Assembly: GCA_046050405.1 (NCBI GenBank)
Contig: JBJOPY010000326.1
Location: 1 to 6,971, forward strand
Length of the DNA stretch: 6,971 nucleotides
Source of the DNA: JADKCL01 sp046050405
Lineage (GTDB): Bacteria; Bacteroidota; Bacteroidia; J057; JADKCL01
Direction: 5' to 3'
Each line of letters begins with the position of its first letter. Positions within the stretch are counted from its first letter, which is position 1. The notes beneath the pieces were generated by a model. It was not told the origin of the DNA. It was given only the letters and a program-made list of their open reading frames with translations, and did not search any database. Position numbers and translations under genes: made by a program. Below are positions 1 through 6,413 of this stretch, one piece after another.

Positions 1-103
1 AGCACCCAGCTATCGTAGAATCCTTGATCCGGGAACCTTTCACGGCCGCGCTTTGGTTCACAGGATGAGAGAACTGCCACAGGGACCGGGAGTAATCATC
101 CAT
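1..103 (-). CDS. Possible 5' end of a leftward gene (hypothetical, partial)
   Basis: An ATG at 103-101 on the minus strand opens a frame that runs without a stop for 34 codons to the window edge (begins MDDYSRSLWQ). A purine-rich GGGAGG lies at 118-113, 9 nt before this ATG, which is a good Shine-Dalgarno distance; another in-frame ATG at 112 sits immediately after it. The frame is the same one used by the aldo/keto reductase upstream, after its TAA at 208-206, so a co-directional gene about 100 nt downstream would be natural. I do not recognise the protein. With only 34 residues visible, chance openness cannot be excluded, and the support is essentially the ribosome-binding site. Confidence 0.25.
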   Translation of the reverse strand, partial: MDDYSRSLWQFSHPVNQSAAVKGSRIKDSTIAGC

Positions 104-205
104 GCGGTGCATCCTCCCAGATGCCGTGAGGCGCTGGACCCGGAGAAGGCCAGGCATACTGCATTCCGCTCGCGCCAGGGTGTGCAGCCGCCCGCCTTGT
201 CGCGT

Positions 206-1183
206 TTACCACTCGGACAGCACCGGCTTGTTGCCGAGAAGCTGGTCGATGCGACCCATGACCTCTGGCGTCAGCAGTGGAACCACCTCCAGTGCATTCA
301 GGTTGTCCTCCAGCTGCTCTACCCGTGATGCGCCCATGATGGCGGTGCTGACATCAGGATTCCGGATCGTCCAGGCGAGCGCGAGGCGAGGCATGGTCGT
401 CCCCAGCTCCTGGGCCAGCGGAAACAGGCTGGCGACCTTGGCGAGATTGTCCTCGACCAGGGTCCTGTTCTTGAGCCAATCGATGCCCTCGATGTCGAAC
501 CGCGTCTTCTCAGCCAGGGTGCCATTGTACTTGCCCGTCAGCAGGCCGCTCGCCAGCGGGGACCAGATGGTGGCCCCGAGTCCCATGCCTTCATAGAGCT
601 TCTTGTACTCGACTTCCACACGGGCGCGGTGCAGCATATTGTACTGAGGCTGCTCCATCGTGGGCGGGGTGAGGTGGTACTGGCGGGCGATGCCGTAGGC
701 CTCCTGGATCTCCTGTGCGCTCCATTCGGAGGTTCCCCAGTACAGTACCTTGCCTTGCAAGATCAGGTTGTGCATCGCCCAGACGGTTTCCTCCACAGGC
801 GTGAACTTGTCCGGGCGATGGCAGAAATACAAGTCCAGGTAATCCACTTGCAGGCGCCTCAAGGCTGCATGGCAAGCCTCGGTCACATGCTTGCGGCTGA
901 GCCCAGTCTGTGTAGGTTTTTCTCCGCCCCAATAGACCTTGCTCGAGACGGAGTAGCTGTCCCTGCTCCATCCTGACTTTTTCAGGATCTCCCCCATGAC
1001 GACCTCGCTCCTCCCTTTGGAGTAGATCTCCGCATTGTCAAAAAAGTTCACCCCCCCTTCATAGGCCTTGTGCATCAAGGCCGAGGCAGTGCCATCCTGT
1101 ATCTGCTTGCCAAAGGTGAGCCATGAGCCGAAGGAGAGCACACTCACCTTCAGGCCTGATTTTCCGAGTCTTCTGTATTCCAT
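206..1183 (-). CDS. Aldo/keto reductase, Kv-beta-like (AKR6/AKR14-type)
   Basis: This is a complete 325-residue cytosolic NADPH-dependent oxidoreductase of the aldo/keto reductase superfamily, which reduces aldehydes and ketones on a (beta/alpha)8 barrel. The catalytic tetrad is visible: Asp49 and Tyr54 (FFDNAEIY), Lys82 (SSKVYWGG) and His122 (YFCHRPD). The cofactor-binding stretch near the C-terminus reads GASRVEQLEDN (284-294). Segments such as LGKSGLKVS (6-14), WGGEKPTQTGLSRKH (85-99), YWGTSEWS (148-155), WSPLASGLLTGKY (207-219) and LGNKP (316-320) match the core of animal Kv-channel beta subunits as I remember them, so I place it in that branch rather than among generic AKRs. It has no N-terminal inactivation extension. 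The ATG start is right because the family's first strand (YRRLGKSG) follows directly, although no Shine-Dalgarno is evident upstream. It is transcribed divergently from the permease gene. The physiological substrate is unknown. Confidence 0.95.
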   Translation of the reverse strand: MEYRRLGKSGLKVSVLSFGSWLTFGKQIQDGTASALMHKAYEGGVNFFDNAEIYSKGRSEVVMGEILKKSGWSRDSYSVSSKVYWGGEKPTQTGLSRKHVTEACHAALRRLQVDYLDLYFCHRPDKFTPVEETVWAMHNLILQGKVLYWGTSEWSAQEIQEAYGIARQYHLTPPTMEQPQYNMLHRARVEVEYKKLYEGMGLGATIWSPLASGLLTGKYNGTLAEKTRFDIEGIDWLKNRTLVEDNLAKVASLFPLAQELGTTMPRLALAWTIRNPDVSTAIMGASRVEQLEDNLNALEVVPLLTPEVMGRIDQLLGNKPVLSEW

Positions 1184-1377
1184 TGCTGTAAAAAGTCAAG
1201 CTTCTGAATCTGCGAACGAGGGTCGTTCCGTATGAGTAACCGCGCTCCCGGGATTTGGTTTGGCCGAGGCAGGTCCATCCATCCAATTCCGGCACCTGGG
1301 AGGCCCCTCGCGTGCCACCGGACATTTCATGGCAGCATCCGCGATCGGGATTCAGCGGATTCCCTTATCTTGGTGGC

Positions 1378-2424
1378 ATGAAACTCATGCGGCTGGCCGC
1401 CATCCTCTTCATCGTGACATTGGCGGTTGCCTTGCTGATGCTGGCACAGGATTTCCTGATCCCGCTCGTGGTGGCTGCCAGCATCTTCTTCATGATCAAT
1501 AGCCTTGCCGCCCTGATCGTGCGCCTGCGGTTCGGCGGAATCAGGATGCCGGTGTGGCTGTGCCGGCTGATCGCGATGGTGACCATCGTGGCCATGATCG
1601 TAGGGGCCATCGAGATCATCATCGGAAGTATCAACGGAATGATGGTGGCGGCCCCGGCCTACCAGCGGAACCTGACCTCCATGTTTGATGAGGCCATGGT
1701 CGCGCTCCACCTGCAGGATACGCCGACGCTGGGCCAGCTGGTCGAGAAGATTGATTTTGCCGCCCTGGCAGCCAGCCTGGGTTCGGCCCTATCGAGCATG
1801 GCGGGGTCGATGTTCCTGGTGATCTTTTACGTGCTCTTCATGCTGCTGGAGCAGAACACCTTCCCCCAGAAATGGCGTGCGACCTTCAGAAACAAGGAGT
1901 CAAGGCGCCTGGCTGGAGACACCTTCAATCACATCTCGGAGTCCATCAGGAACTACATCACCTACAAGACCGGGATCAACCTGGGAACCGCCATTCTCAA
2001 CGGCATCATCATCTGGCTCTTGGATGTGGATTTCCCGCTGTTCTGGGCTTTTTTCATTTTCATCATCAATTGGATCCCCACCATCGGAAGTTTGTTTTCC
2101 GCCACACTGCCGAGCCTGTTTGCCCTGGTGCAGTTCAACTCCTGGACGCCTGCGCTGGTCACCTTGATCGGCATCATCTCCGTTCAGACGGTGATGGTCA
2201 ACATCCTCGAGCCAAGAGTCCTGGGCAAGCTGCTGAACATCAGCGGGCTAGTCGTGATGCTGTCGCTGGTGCTCTGGGGGATGATCTGGGGGATCGTGGG
2301 GATGATCCTGTCGGTGCCGATCATGGTCTCGACCATCATCATCCTTTCCAATTTCGAATCGACGCGGCCGATTGCCCTGTGGCTGTCTGCGGACGGGAAG
2401 GCGGAATCGCTCTGGAACAAATAA
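1378..2424 (+). CDS. AI-2E family transporter (permease)
   Basis: This 348-residue polytopic inner-membrane protein belongs to the AI-2E transporter family (PF01594; relatives TqsA, PerM and some Na+/H+ antiporters). Hydrophobic segments lie near residues 5-22, 26-50, 62-88, 138-157, 199-216, 218-238, 256-275 and 289-325. A soluble stretch (about 90-137) follows the first hairpins, as usual in the family. Diagnostic motifs are NWIPTIGSLFSATLPS (231-246), NILEPRVLGKLLNISG (275-290) and LVLWGMIWGIVGMILSVPI (297-315). The frame is open upstream to a TTG at 1255, but the extra 41 residues are Pro/Ser/Gly-rich and unlike the family, whereas the ATG at 1378 puts the first membrane helix at the N-terminus. 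No proper Shine-Dalgarno precedes it; a GGTGG sits too close. The 194-bp divergent spacer (1184-1377) must hold its promoter, but I see no convincing one. The substrate cannot be told from sequence; export of AI-2 is only one possibility in this family. Confidence 0.9.
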   Translation: MKLMRLAAILFIVTLAVALLMLAQDFLIPLVVAASIFFMINSLAALIVRLRFGGIRMPVWLCRLIAMVTIVAMIVGAIEIIIGSINGMMVAAPAYQRNLTSMFDEAMVALHLQDTPTLGQLVEKIDFAALAASLGSALSSMAGSMFLVIFYVLFMLLEQNTFPQKWRATFRNKESRRLAGDTFNHISESIRNYITYKTGINLGTAILNGIIIWLLDVDFPLFWAFFIFIINWIPTIGSLFSATLPSLFALVQFNSWTPALVTLIGIISVQTVMVNILEPRVLGKLLNISGLVVMLSLVLWGMIWGIVGMILSVPIMVSTIIILSNFESTRPIALWLSADGKAESLWNK

Positions 2425-2447
2425 ATCCGCCCGTCGGTTTCCATTTC

Positions 2448-2477
2448 GCTGCAATTAGGATTGATTTCCATTGCAGC
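2448..2477 (+). terminator. Hairpin downstream of the AI-2E permease gene, possible terminator
   Basis: GCTGCAAT (2448-2455) and ATTGCAGC (2470-2477) form a perfect 8-bp stem with a 14-nt loop, starting 23 nt after the permease stop codon. No T-run follows, so it is not a canonical intrinsic terminator. It could mark the 3' end or stabilise it. It lies about 100 bp before the sdh promoter and so separates the two transcription units. Confidence 0.4.
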
Positions 2478-2575
2478 CCTACGTCGCCATGCGCGCCTGC
2501 ACCGGCTCTGATCCTCCGGCACCGCCTCCACCCTGCTCCCGCTTGGGAGACTCTTACATTTCATTGGCTTTGTTA

Positions 2576-2604
2576 TTGACAATCGACCAATCCGCGCCTA
2601 ACTT
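2576..2604 (+). promoter_or_regulatory. Sigma70-type promoter for sdhCAB
   Basis: A perfect TTGACA -35 box (2576-2581) is followed after exactly 17 bp by TAACTT (2599-2604), which keeps the three most conserved -10 positions (T1, A2, T6). The stretch just upstream (about 2554-2577) is A/T-richer than its surroundings. It lies 46 nt before the sdhC start, predicting a start site near 2611 and a leader of about 39 nt. No other candidate in the 225-bp gap is as good. Confidence 0.6.
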
Positions 2605-2621
2605 TGGCCAGTCCAAGTAAT

Positions 2622-2641
2622 GAGGTGACAGGGGTCATCTC
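2622..2641 (+). promoter_or_regulatory. Leader hairpin just upstream of sdhC
   Basis: GAGGTGAC (2622-2629) and GTCATCTC (2634-2641) pair over 8 positions (7 Watson-Crick, 1 G-U) around a 4-nt AGGG loop. The structure ends 8 nt before the sdhC ATG. The only Shine-Dalgarno-like purine stretches before sdhC (GAGG and AGGGG) lie inside it, so folding would hide or reposition the ribosome-binding site. It occupies half of the short leader predicted from the upstream promoter. A regulatory role is inference. Confidence 0.35.
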
Positions 2642-2649
2642 CTCCGGTT

Positions 2650-3381
2650 ATGAAAAGATTACTATCGACTTTTTCTTACTCGATCGGGAAAAAGATGGTC
2701 ATGGGGCTCACGGGGCTCTTCCTGATCGTCTTCCTGGTCGTGCACCTGATCGGCAACCTGCAGCTGCTCAGCGGCCCTGTGGCCTTCAACCAGTACGCTG
2801 AATTCATGGGGACCAACCCCTTGATTCGGGCCATGGAATTTGTGCTGTTCGGGGGCTTCATCCTGCACATCGTGGATGGGCTGGCCCTCAAGATGCAGAA
2901 CGCGAAGGCCCGCCCCATCGGCTATGCCGTCAGCAGCGGCTCCAAGAATGCGAGCTGGTTCAGCAAGAACATGGCCGTCACGGGGGTCATTTTGCTGGTC
3001 TTCTTCATCCTGCACCTCATCTCCTTCTTCCTGAAGTCGAGGTTCGGGGTGGATGTAGGCTTCGGCGTGGACACTGGCCATTGGGAAGGCGGATGGGTCG
3101 GCACGGGGGAAAATGGCCTGGAGGCAGGGCATACTTTCAGCATGTGGCACAAGGCCGCATGGCTCTTCAGCATCCCCTGGTACTCCATCCTCTACATCGT
3201 CTCCATGATCGTGGTCATGATGCACCTGCTCCACGGCTTCCAAAGCGCCTTCCAAACCCTTGGGATCAACCATCCCAAGTACACCCCGCTGATCAAGGCG
3301 CTCGGTTACGGCTATGCCGTCCTCGTACCTGCCGGATACTGCGTGATTCCGATTGCTTTCTTGATTCACCCAATAGGATAA
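2650..3381 (+). CDS. sdhC: Succinate dehydrogenase cytochrome b subunit (b558 family)
   Basis: This 243-residue membrane anchor binds two b hemes, passes electrons from the SdhAB iron-sulfur chain to the quinone pool and holds the complex at the membrane. Five hydrophobic helices fall at about 16-38, 61-80, 108-129, 171-194 and 217-240. Histidines at 32 (VVHLIGN), 73 (FILHIVDG), 122 (FILHLIS) and 192 (MHLLHG; His195 is an alternative) sit in helices 1-4 as expected for the four axial ligands of a di-heme, single-subunit anchor like that of Bacillus subtilis or Wolinella. No separate sdhD is present or needed. At 243 residues it is longer than the roughly 200 of Bacillus SdhC; much of the excess is a Gly/Asp-rich soluble loop (131-168). 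The ATG directly precedes the conserved N-terminal SYSIGKK, but there is no well-placed Shine-Dalgarno. It is the first gene of the operon; sdhA starts 6 nt after its stop. Confidence 0.93.
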   Translation: MKRLLSTFSYSIGKKMVMGLTGLFLIVFLVVHLIGNLQLLSGPVAFNQYAEFMGTNPLIRAMEFVLFGGFILHIVDGLALKMQNAKARPIGYAVSSGSKNASWFSKNMAVTGVILLVFFILHLISFFLKSRFGVDVGFGVDTGHWEGGWVGTGENGLEAGHTFSMWHKAAWLFSIPWYSILYIVSMIVVMMHLLHGFQSAFQTLGINHPKYTPLIKALGYGYAVLVPAGYCVIPIAFLIHPIG

Positions 3382-3387
3382 TGGACC

Positions 3388-5322
3388 ATGAGCCTGGAAA
3401 ATAATTCAAAGTTGAATGCGAAAATCCCCATGGGGCCGCTGGTCGACAAGTGGGCGGGATACAAGGGCCATGTGCCGCTGGTGAGCCCCGCCAACAAGCT
3501 CCGCCTGGACATCATCGTCGTCGGGACGGGACTGGCGGGGGCATCGGCTGCGGCCTCCCTTGCTGAATTGGGGTACAATGTCAAGGCCTTCTGCTTTCAG
3601 GACAGTGCCCGGAGGGCGCACTCCATTGCGGCACAAGGCGGCATCAACGCCGCCAAGAACTATCGCAACGACGGCGACAGCATCTACCGCCTCTTCTACG
3701 ATACCATCAAGGGGGGCGACTACCGCGCCCGCGAAGGCAATGTCTATCGCCTCGCCGAGGTCAGCGCCGCCATCATCGACCAATGTGTCGCACAGGGCGT
3801 ACCCTTCGCCCGTGAATACGGGGGCCTGCTGGACAACCGCTCCTTCGGTGGCGTGCAGGTGAGCCGGACCTTCTATGCCCGCGGGCAGACAGGCCAGCAG
3901 CTGCTCCTGGGCGCCTACAGCGCACTCTCCCGCCAGGTGGGCGCCGGCAAGGTGAAGATGTACAACCGCCACGAACTCATGGACATCGTGAAGATCGATG
4001 GCGTGGCACGCGGCATCATTGCCCGGAACCTGGTGACAGGGGAAATCGAGCGCCATGGCGCCCATGCCGTCCTCCTGTGCACAGGAGGCTACGGCAATGT
4101 GTTCTTCCTCAGTACAAATGCCATGGGCAGCAATGTCAGTGCTGCCTGGAAGGCCTACAAGCGGGGCGCCTTCTTCGGCAACCCCTGCTTCGTGCAAATC
4201 CACCCGACCTGCATCCCCGTCTCCGGTGATTACCAGAGCAAGCTCACGCTGATGTCCGAGTCCCTGCGCAACGATGGCCGTGTCTGGGTGCCGAAGACGA
4301 AGGGTGACACACGCAAGCCCACCGCCATCCCGGAAAACGAAAGGGACTACTACCTCGAGCGGAGATATCCTGCATTTGGGAACCTGGTGCCGCGTGACGT
4401 CGCAAGCCGCGCCGCCAAGAAGGTCTGCGATGAGGGATATGGTGTCGGCCCCTCGAAGCTTGCCGTCTATCTCGACTTCTCCACCGCCATCCAGCGGCTC
4501 GGGAGCGAGGTGGTCAGGGAGCGCTACGGGAACCTGTTCGAGATGTATGAAAAGATCACGGGCGAGAATCCGTACGAGACCCCGATGCGGATCTATCCGG
4601 CGATCCACTACACCATGGGCGGCCTGTGGGTGGACTATGAGCTGAGCACCACGGTGCCGGGCCTGTACGCATTGGGCGAGGCCAATTTCAGCGATCACGG
4701 GGCCAACCGTCTGGGAGCCTCCGCACTGATGCAAGGATTGGCGGACGGCTATTTTGTGATCCCCTATACCATCGGCAATTACCTGAGCACCCAGATCCGG
4801 GTGCCGAAAGTGGATACGAACCACGAAGCCTTCGCAGGGGCGCAGAAGGAGGTGGAGGATCGAATCCACCAGCTCCTGAGCATCCAAGGCAAGAAGCCCG
4901 TGGATGATCTGCACAAGCAGCTGGGCAAGATCATGTGGGACGAGTGCGGCATGTCGCGCAGTGCCGAAGGCCTGACCCGTGCCGCCCGCCAACTGGCAGA
5001 GCTGAAGGCCGAATTCTGGCAGGATGTCAGGATCCCCGGCGATGCGAGGAGCTTCAACCCCGAGCTGGACAAGGCCGGGCGCGTGGCTGATTTCATCGAG
5101 CTGGGAATCTTGATGGTGGAGGATGCACTGCACCGGAACGAGAGCTGCGGCGGCCATTTCCGGGAGGAATACCAAACACCCGAGGGCGAAACCCTCCGCG
5201 ACGACGCAAACTTCAAGTATGTGGCGGCCTGGGAATACACCGGCCCGGATGCGCGCCCGAATTTGCACAAGGAAGAGCTGGTGTACGAGGAAGTCGAGAT
5301 CAAGGACAGGAGCTACAAATAG
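3388..5322 (+). CDS. sdhA: Succinate dehydrogenase/fumarate reductase flavoprotein subunit
   Basis: This 644-residue catalytic subunit interconverts succinate and fumarate with covalently bound FAD on the membrane-associated SdhAB head. The dinucleotide fold begins at VVGTGLAGASAA (44-55). His78 in RRAHSIAAQGG is the predicted covalent FAD attachment site. Active-site elements follow: His272 (QIHPTC), Arg294 (SESLRNDGR, the proton-shuttle arginine), His407 (IHYTMGG) and Arg441 (HGANRLGAS). The flavoprotein C-terminal domain carries HRNESCGGHFREE (582-594). SESLRNDGR in place of the classical RGEGG form, together with ANRLGASALMQGLADGYF, fits the Bacteroidota/Verrucomicrobiota branch as I recall it. 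Length is normal for that branch, with about 40 residues before the FAD fold. The ATG at 3388 has an AGGA 9 nt upstream and follows sdhC by 6 nt. Direction in vivo (oxidation or fumarate reduction) cannot be decided from sequence. Confidence 0.97.
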   Translation: MSLENNSKLNAKIPMGPLVDKWAGYKGHVPLVSPANKLRLDIIVVGTGLAGASAAASLAELGYNVKAFCFQDSARRAHSIAAQGGINAAKNYRNDGDSIYRLFYDTIKGGDYRAREGNVYRLAEVSAAIIDQCVAQGVPFAREYGGLLDNRSFGGVQVSRTFYARGQTGQQLLLGAYSALSRQVGAGKVKMYNRHELMDIVKIDGVARGIIARNLVTGEIERHGAHAVLLCTGGYGNVFFLSTNAMGSNVSAAWKAYKRGAFFGNPCFVQIHPTCIPVSGDYQSKLTLMSESLRNDGRVWVPKTKGDTRKPTAIPENERDYYLERRYPAFGNLVPRDVASRAAKKVCDEGYGVGPSKLAVYLDFSTAIQRLGSEVVRERYGNLFEMYEKITGENPYETPMRIYPAIHYTMGGLWVDYELSTTVPGLYALGEANFSDHGANRLGASALMQGLADGYFVIPYTIGNYLSTQIRVPKVDTNHEAFAGAQKEVEDRIHQLLSIQGKKPVDDLHKQLGKIMWDECGMSRSAEGLTRAARQLAELKAEFWQDVRIPGDARSFNPELDKAGRVADFIELGILMVEDALHRNESCGGHFREEYQTPEGETLRDDANFKYVAAWEYTGPDARPNLHKEELVYEEVEIKDRSYK

Positions 5323-5331
5323 GTAAAGTCT

Positions 5332-6081
5332 ATGAAACTGACACTGAAAGTCTGGAGACAAAAGAACAATCAGGACAAGGGCCACTTCGAGACCTACCCG
5401 ATTGACGGCATCAACGAGCACATGTCCTTCCTGGAGATGATGGACGTGCTCAATGAGCAATTGATCAAGGAAGGGAAGGAGCCCGTCGCCTTCGACCACG
5501 ACTGCCGCGAAGGGATCTGCGGCGCCTGCAGCATGGTGATCGACGGCCGCCCCCATGGCCCCAACGACCTGACCACCACCTGCCAGCTCCACATGCGGTA
5601 CTACAAGGACGGTGACACGATCACCATCGAGCCTTTCCGCGCCAAGGCATTCCCCGTGATCCGGGATCTCGTGGTGGACAGGAGCGCCTTCGACCGCATC
5701 ATCAATGCCGGCGGCTTCATCTCCGTCAGCACGGGCCAGGCGGTGGAAGCGAACTCACTGCCGGTGGAGAAGCACAAGGCCGACACGGCCTTCGATGCGG
5801 CTGCCTGCATCGGATGCGGGGCCTGCGTGGCGAGCTGTGTGAATGCCTCCGCGATGCTCTTCGTCAGTGCCAAGATCACCCACCTTACGATGCTTCCGCA
5901 GGGCCAGCCCGAGCGTGACGTTCGCATCCAGAACATGGTCGCGCAAATGGATGCAGAAGGCTTCGGCAATTGCTCGAATACCGGGGCCTGTGCGGTGGAA
6001 TGTCCGAAAGGAATCTCCCTTGACAATATCGCGCTGATGAACCGGGAGTATTACCGGTCGAAGCTGCTGTCGAAGCTCTAG
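5332..6081 (+). CDS. sdhB: Succinate dehydrogenase/fumarate reductase iron-sulfur subunit
   Basis: This 249-residue subunit wires the SdhA flavin to the SdhC hemes through three iron-sulfur clusters. The N-terminal ferredoxin domain holds the 2Fe-2S ligands Cys58, Cys63, Cys66 and Cys84 (CREGICGAC and TTTCQL). The C-terminal domain has CIGCGACVASC (159-169) and NCSNTGACAVECPKG (213-227). By analogy with E. coli SdhB, Cys159, 162, 165 and 224 bind the 4Fe-4S cluster, and Cys169, 214 and 220 bind the 3Fe-4S cluster. All eleven ligands are present, so the electron path is intact. The ATG at 5332 lies 9 nt after the sdhA stop, with a modest AGG 8 nt upstream that overlaps that stop. It is the last gene of the operon; a hairpin begins on the final base of its stop codon. 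Confidence 0.97.
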   Translation: MKLTLKVWRQKNNQDKGHFETYPIDGINEHMSFLEMMDVLNEQLIKEGKEPVAFDHDCREGICGACSMVIDGRPHGPNDLTTTCQLHMRYYKDGDTITIEPFRAKAFPVIRDLVVDRSAFDRIINAGGFISVSTGQAVEANSLPVEKHKADTAFDAAACIGCGACVASCVNASAMLFVSAKITHLTMLPQGQPERDVRIQNMVAQMDAEGFGNCSNTGACAVECPKGISLDNIALMNREYYRSKLLSKL

Positions 6082-6107
6082 GAAGCCCCCGTTCCGGGAG
6101 GGCTTCC
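6081..6107 (+). terminator. Hairpin terminator candidate at the end of sdhCAB
   Basis: GGAAGCCC (6081-6088) pairs perfectly with GGGCTTCC (6100-6107). Beyond a bulged A, two further C-G pairs are possible, leaving a 6-nt loop (GTTCCG). The stem starts at the last base of the sdhB stop codon. No T-run follows (GGGGATGC), so termination may need a factor, or the hairpin may mainly protect the 3' end. Its position at the end of the operon, before a convergent gene, supports the role. Confidence 0.55.
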
Positions 6108-6413
6108 GGGGATGCTGCACCCTTCCCTTCGAATCCATTTCACGGCGTCCCATCACTTGGCTGATCGTGGCCAGATTCTGCCCAATGGTCAATGGGAAGA
6201 CGAGTCCCCTGCGATTCCTCGCTACATCCCGATGACGGGATTGCGCTGACGCCAACGCTGCCTGGCATGCATCGCAAGCGGGGAAAATAAGCCCTCGCAA
6301 GCCATGCACAGGCTGCCGCGAGTGATGATGAACAATCGTGGATATCTGACAGGGTGCCAGAATCGCAGACGCGCAGCGATCATGGACTGGAACCGGCCGT
6401 CACCCGCCCCTGC
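6108..6413. other. Convergent intergenic spacer with minor inverted and direct repeats
   Basis: I see no gene here. The spacer lies between the 3' ends of sdhB (plus) and the SDR gene (minus). It contains an imperfect palindrome, CCCAATGGTCAATGGG (6181-6196). It also has a 6-bp hairpin with a 4-nt loop, ATCCCG-ATGA-CGGGAT (6226-6241), and an 8-bp direct repeat, TCGCAAGC (6272-6279 and 6295-6302). A 5-bp inverted repeat (6362-6366 and 6376-6380) lies just downstream of the SDR stop. Any of the hairpins could help end the SDR transcript, but none has a T-tract on the relevant strand. Frames open across it in both directions start or end inside the flanking genes and give unconvincing, Arg/Pro/Ser-rich products. 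Confidence 0.5.

Noticed and set aside
2..328. Plus-strand frames at the left edge, including a short one ending at 68 and one running to 328
   Set aside because: The longer one overlaps the reductase gene antisense and is Arg/Pro/Leu-rich; the short one (22 codons) could be a gene end, but nothing identifies it.
1255..1377. A 41-residue N-terminal extension of the permease from a TTG
   Set aside because: The extension is low in family-like features and would push the first helix away from the N-terminus; the ATG at 1378 fits better.
1872..2579. A 235-codon plus-strand frame overlapping the end of the permease gene
   Set aside because: It is His/Pro/Gly-rich and out of frame with the convincing AI-2E permease, and no family features are visible.
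2662..3369. A 235-codon open frame on the minus strand opposite sdhC
   Set aside because: Same reason: it is the Glu/Asp/His-rich complement of membrane-helix codons in a clear SdhC gene.
3406..5592. A 728-codon open frame on the minus strand opposite sdhA and the start of sdhB
   Set aside because: The plus strand carries complete, strongly conserved SdhA and SdhB. The antisense product is a Val/Ala/Gly/His-rich mirror with no recognisable domain, as expected from biased codon use in a G+C-rich gene.
5755..6309. A 184-codon minus-strand frame spanning the end of sdhB and the spacer
   Set aside because: Half of it is antisense to the cysteine-rich part of sdhB, and the rest gives an Arg/Gly-rich product with no recognisable motif.
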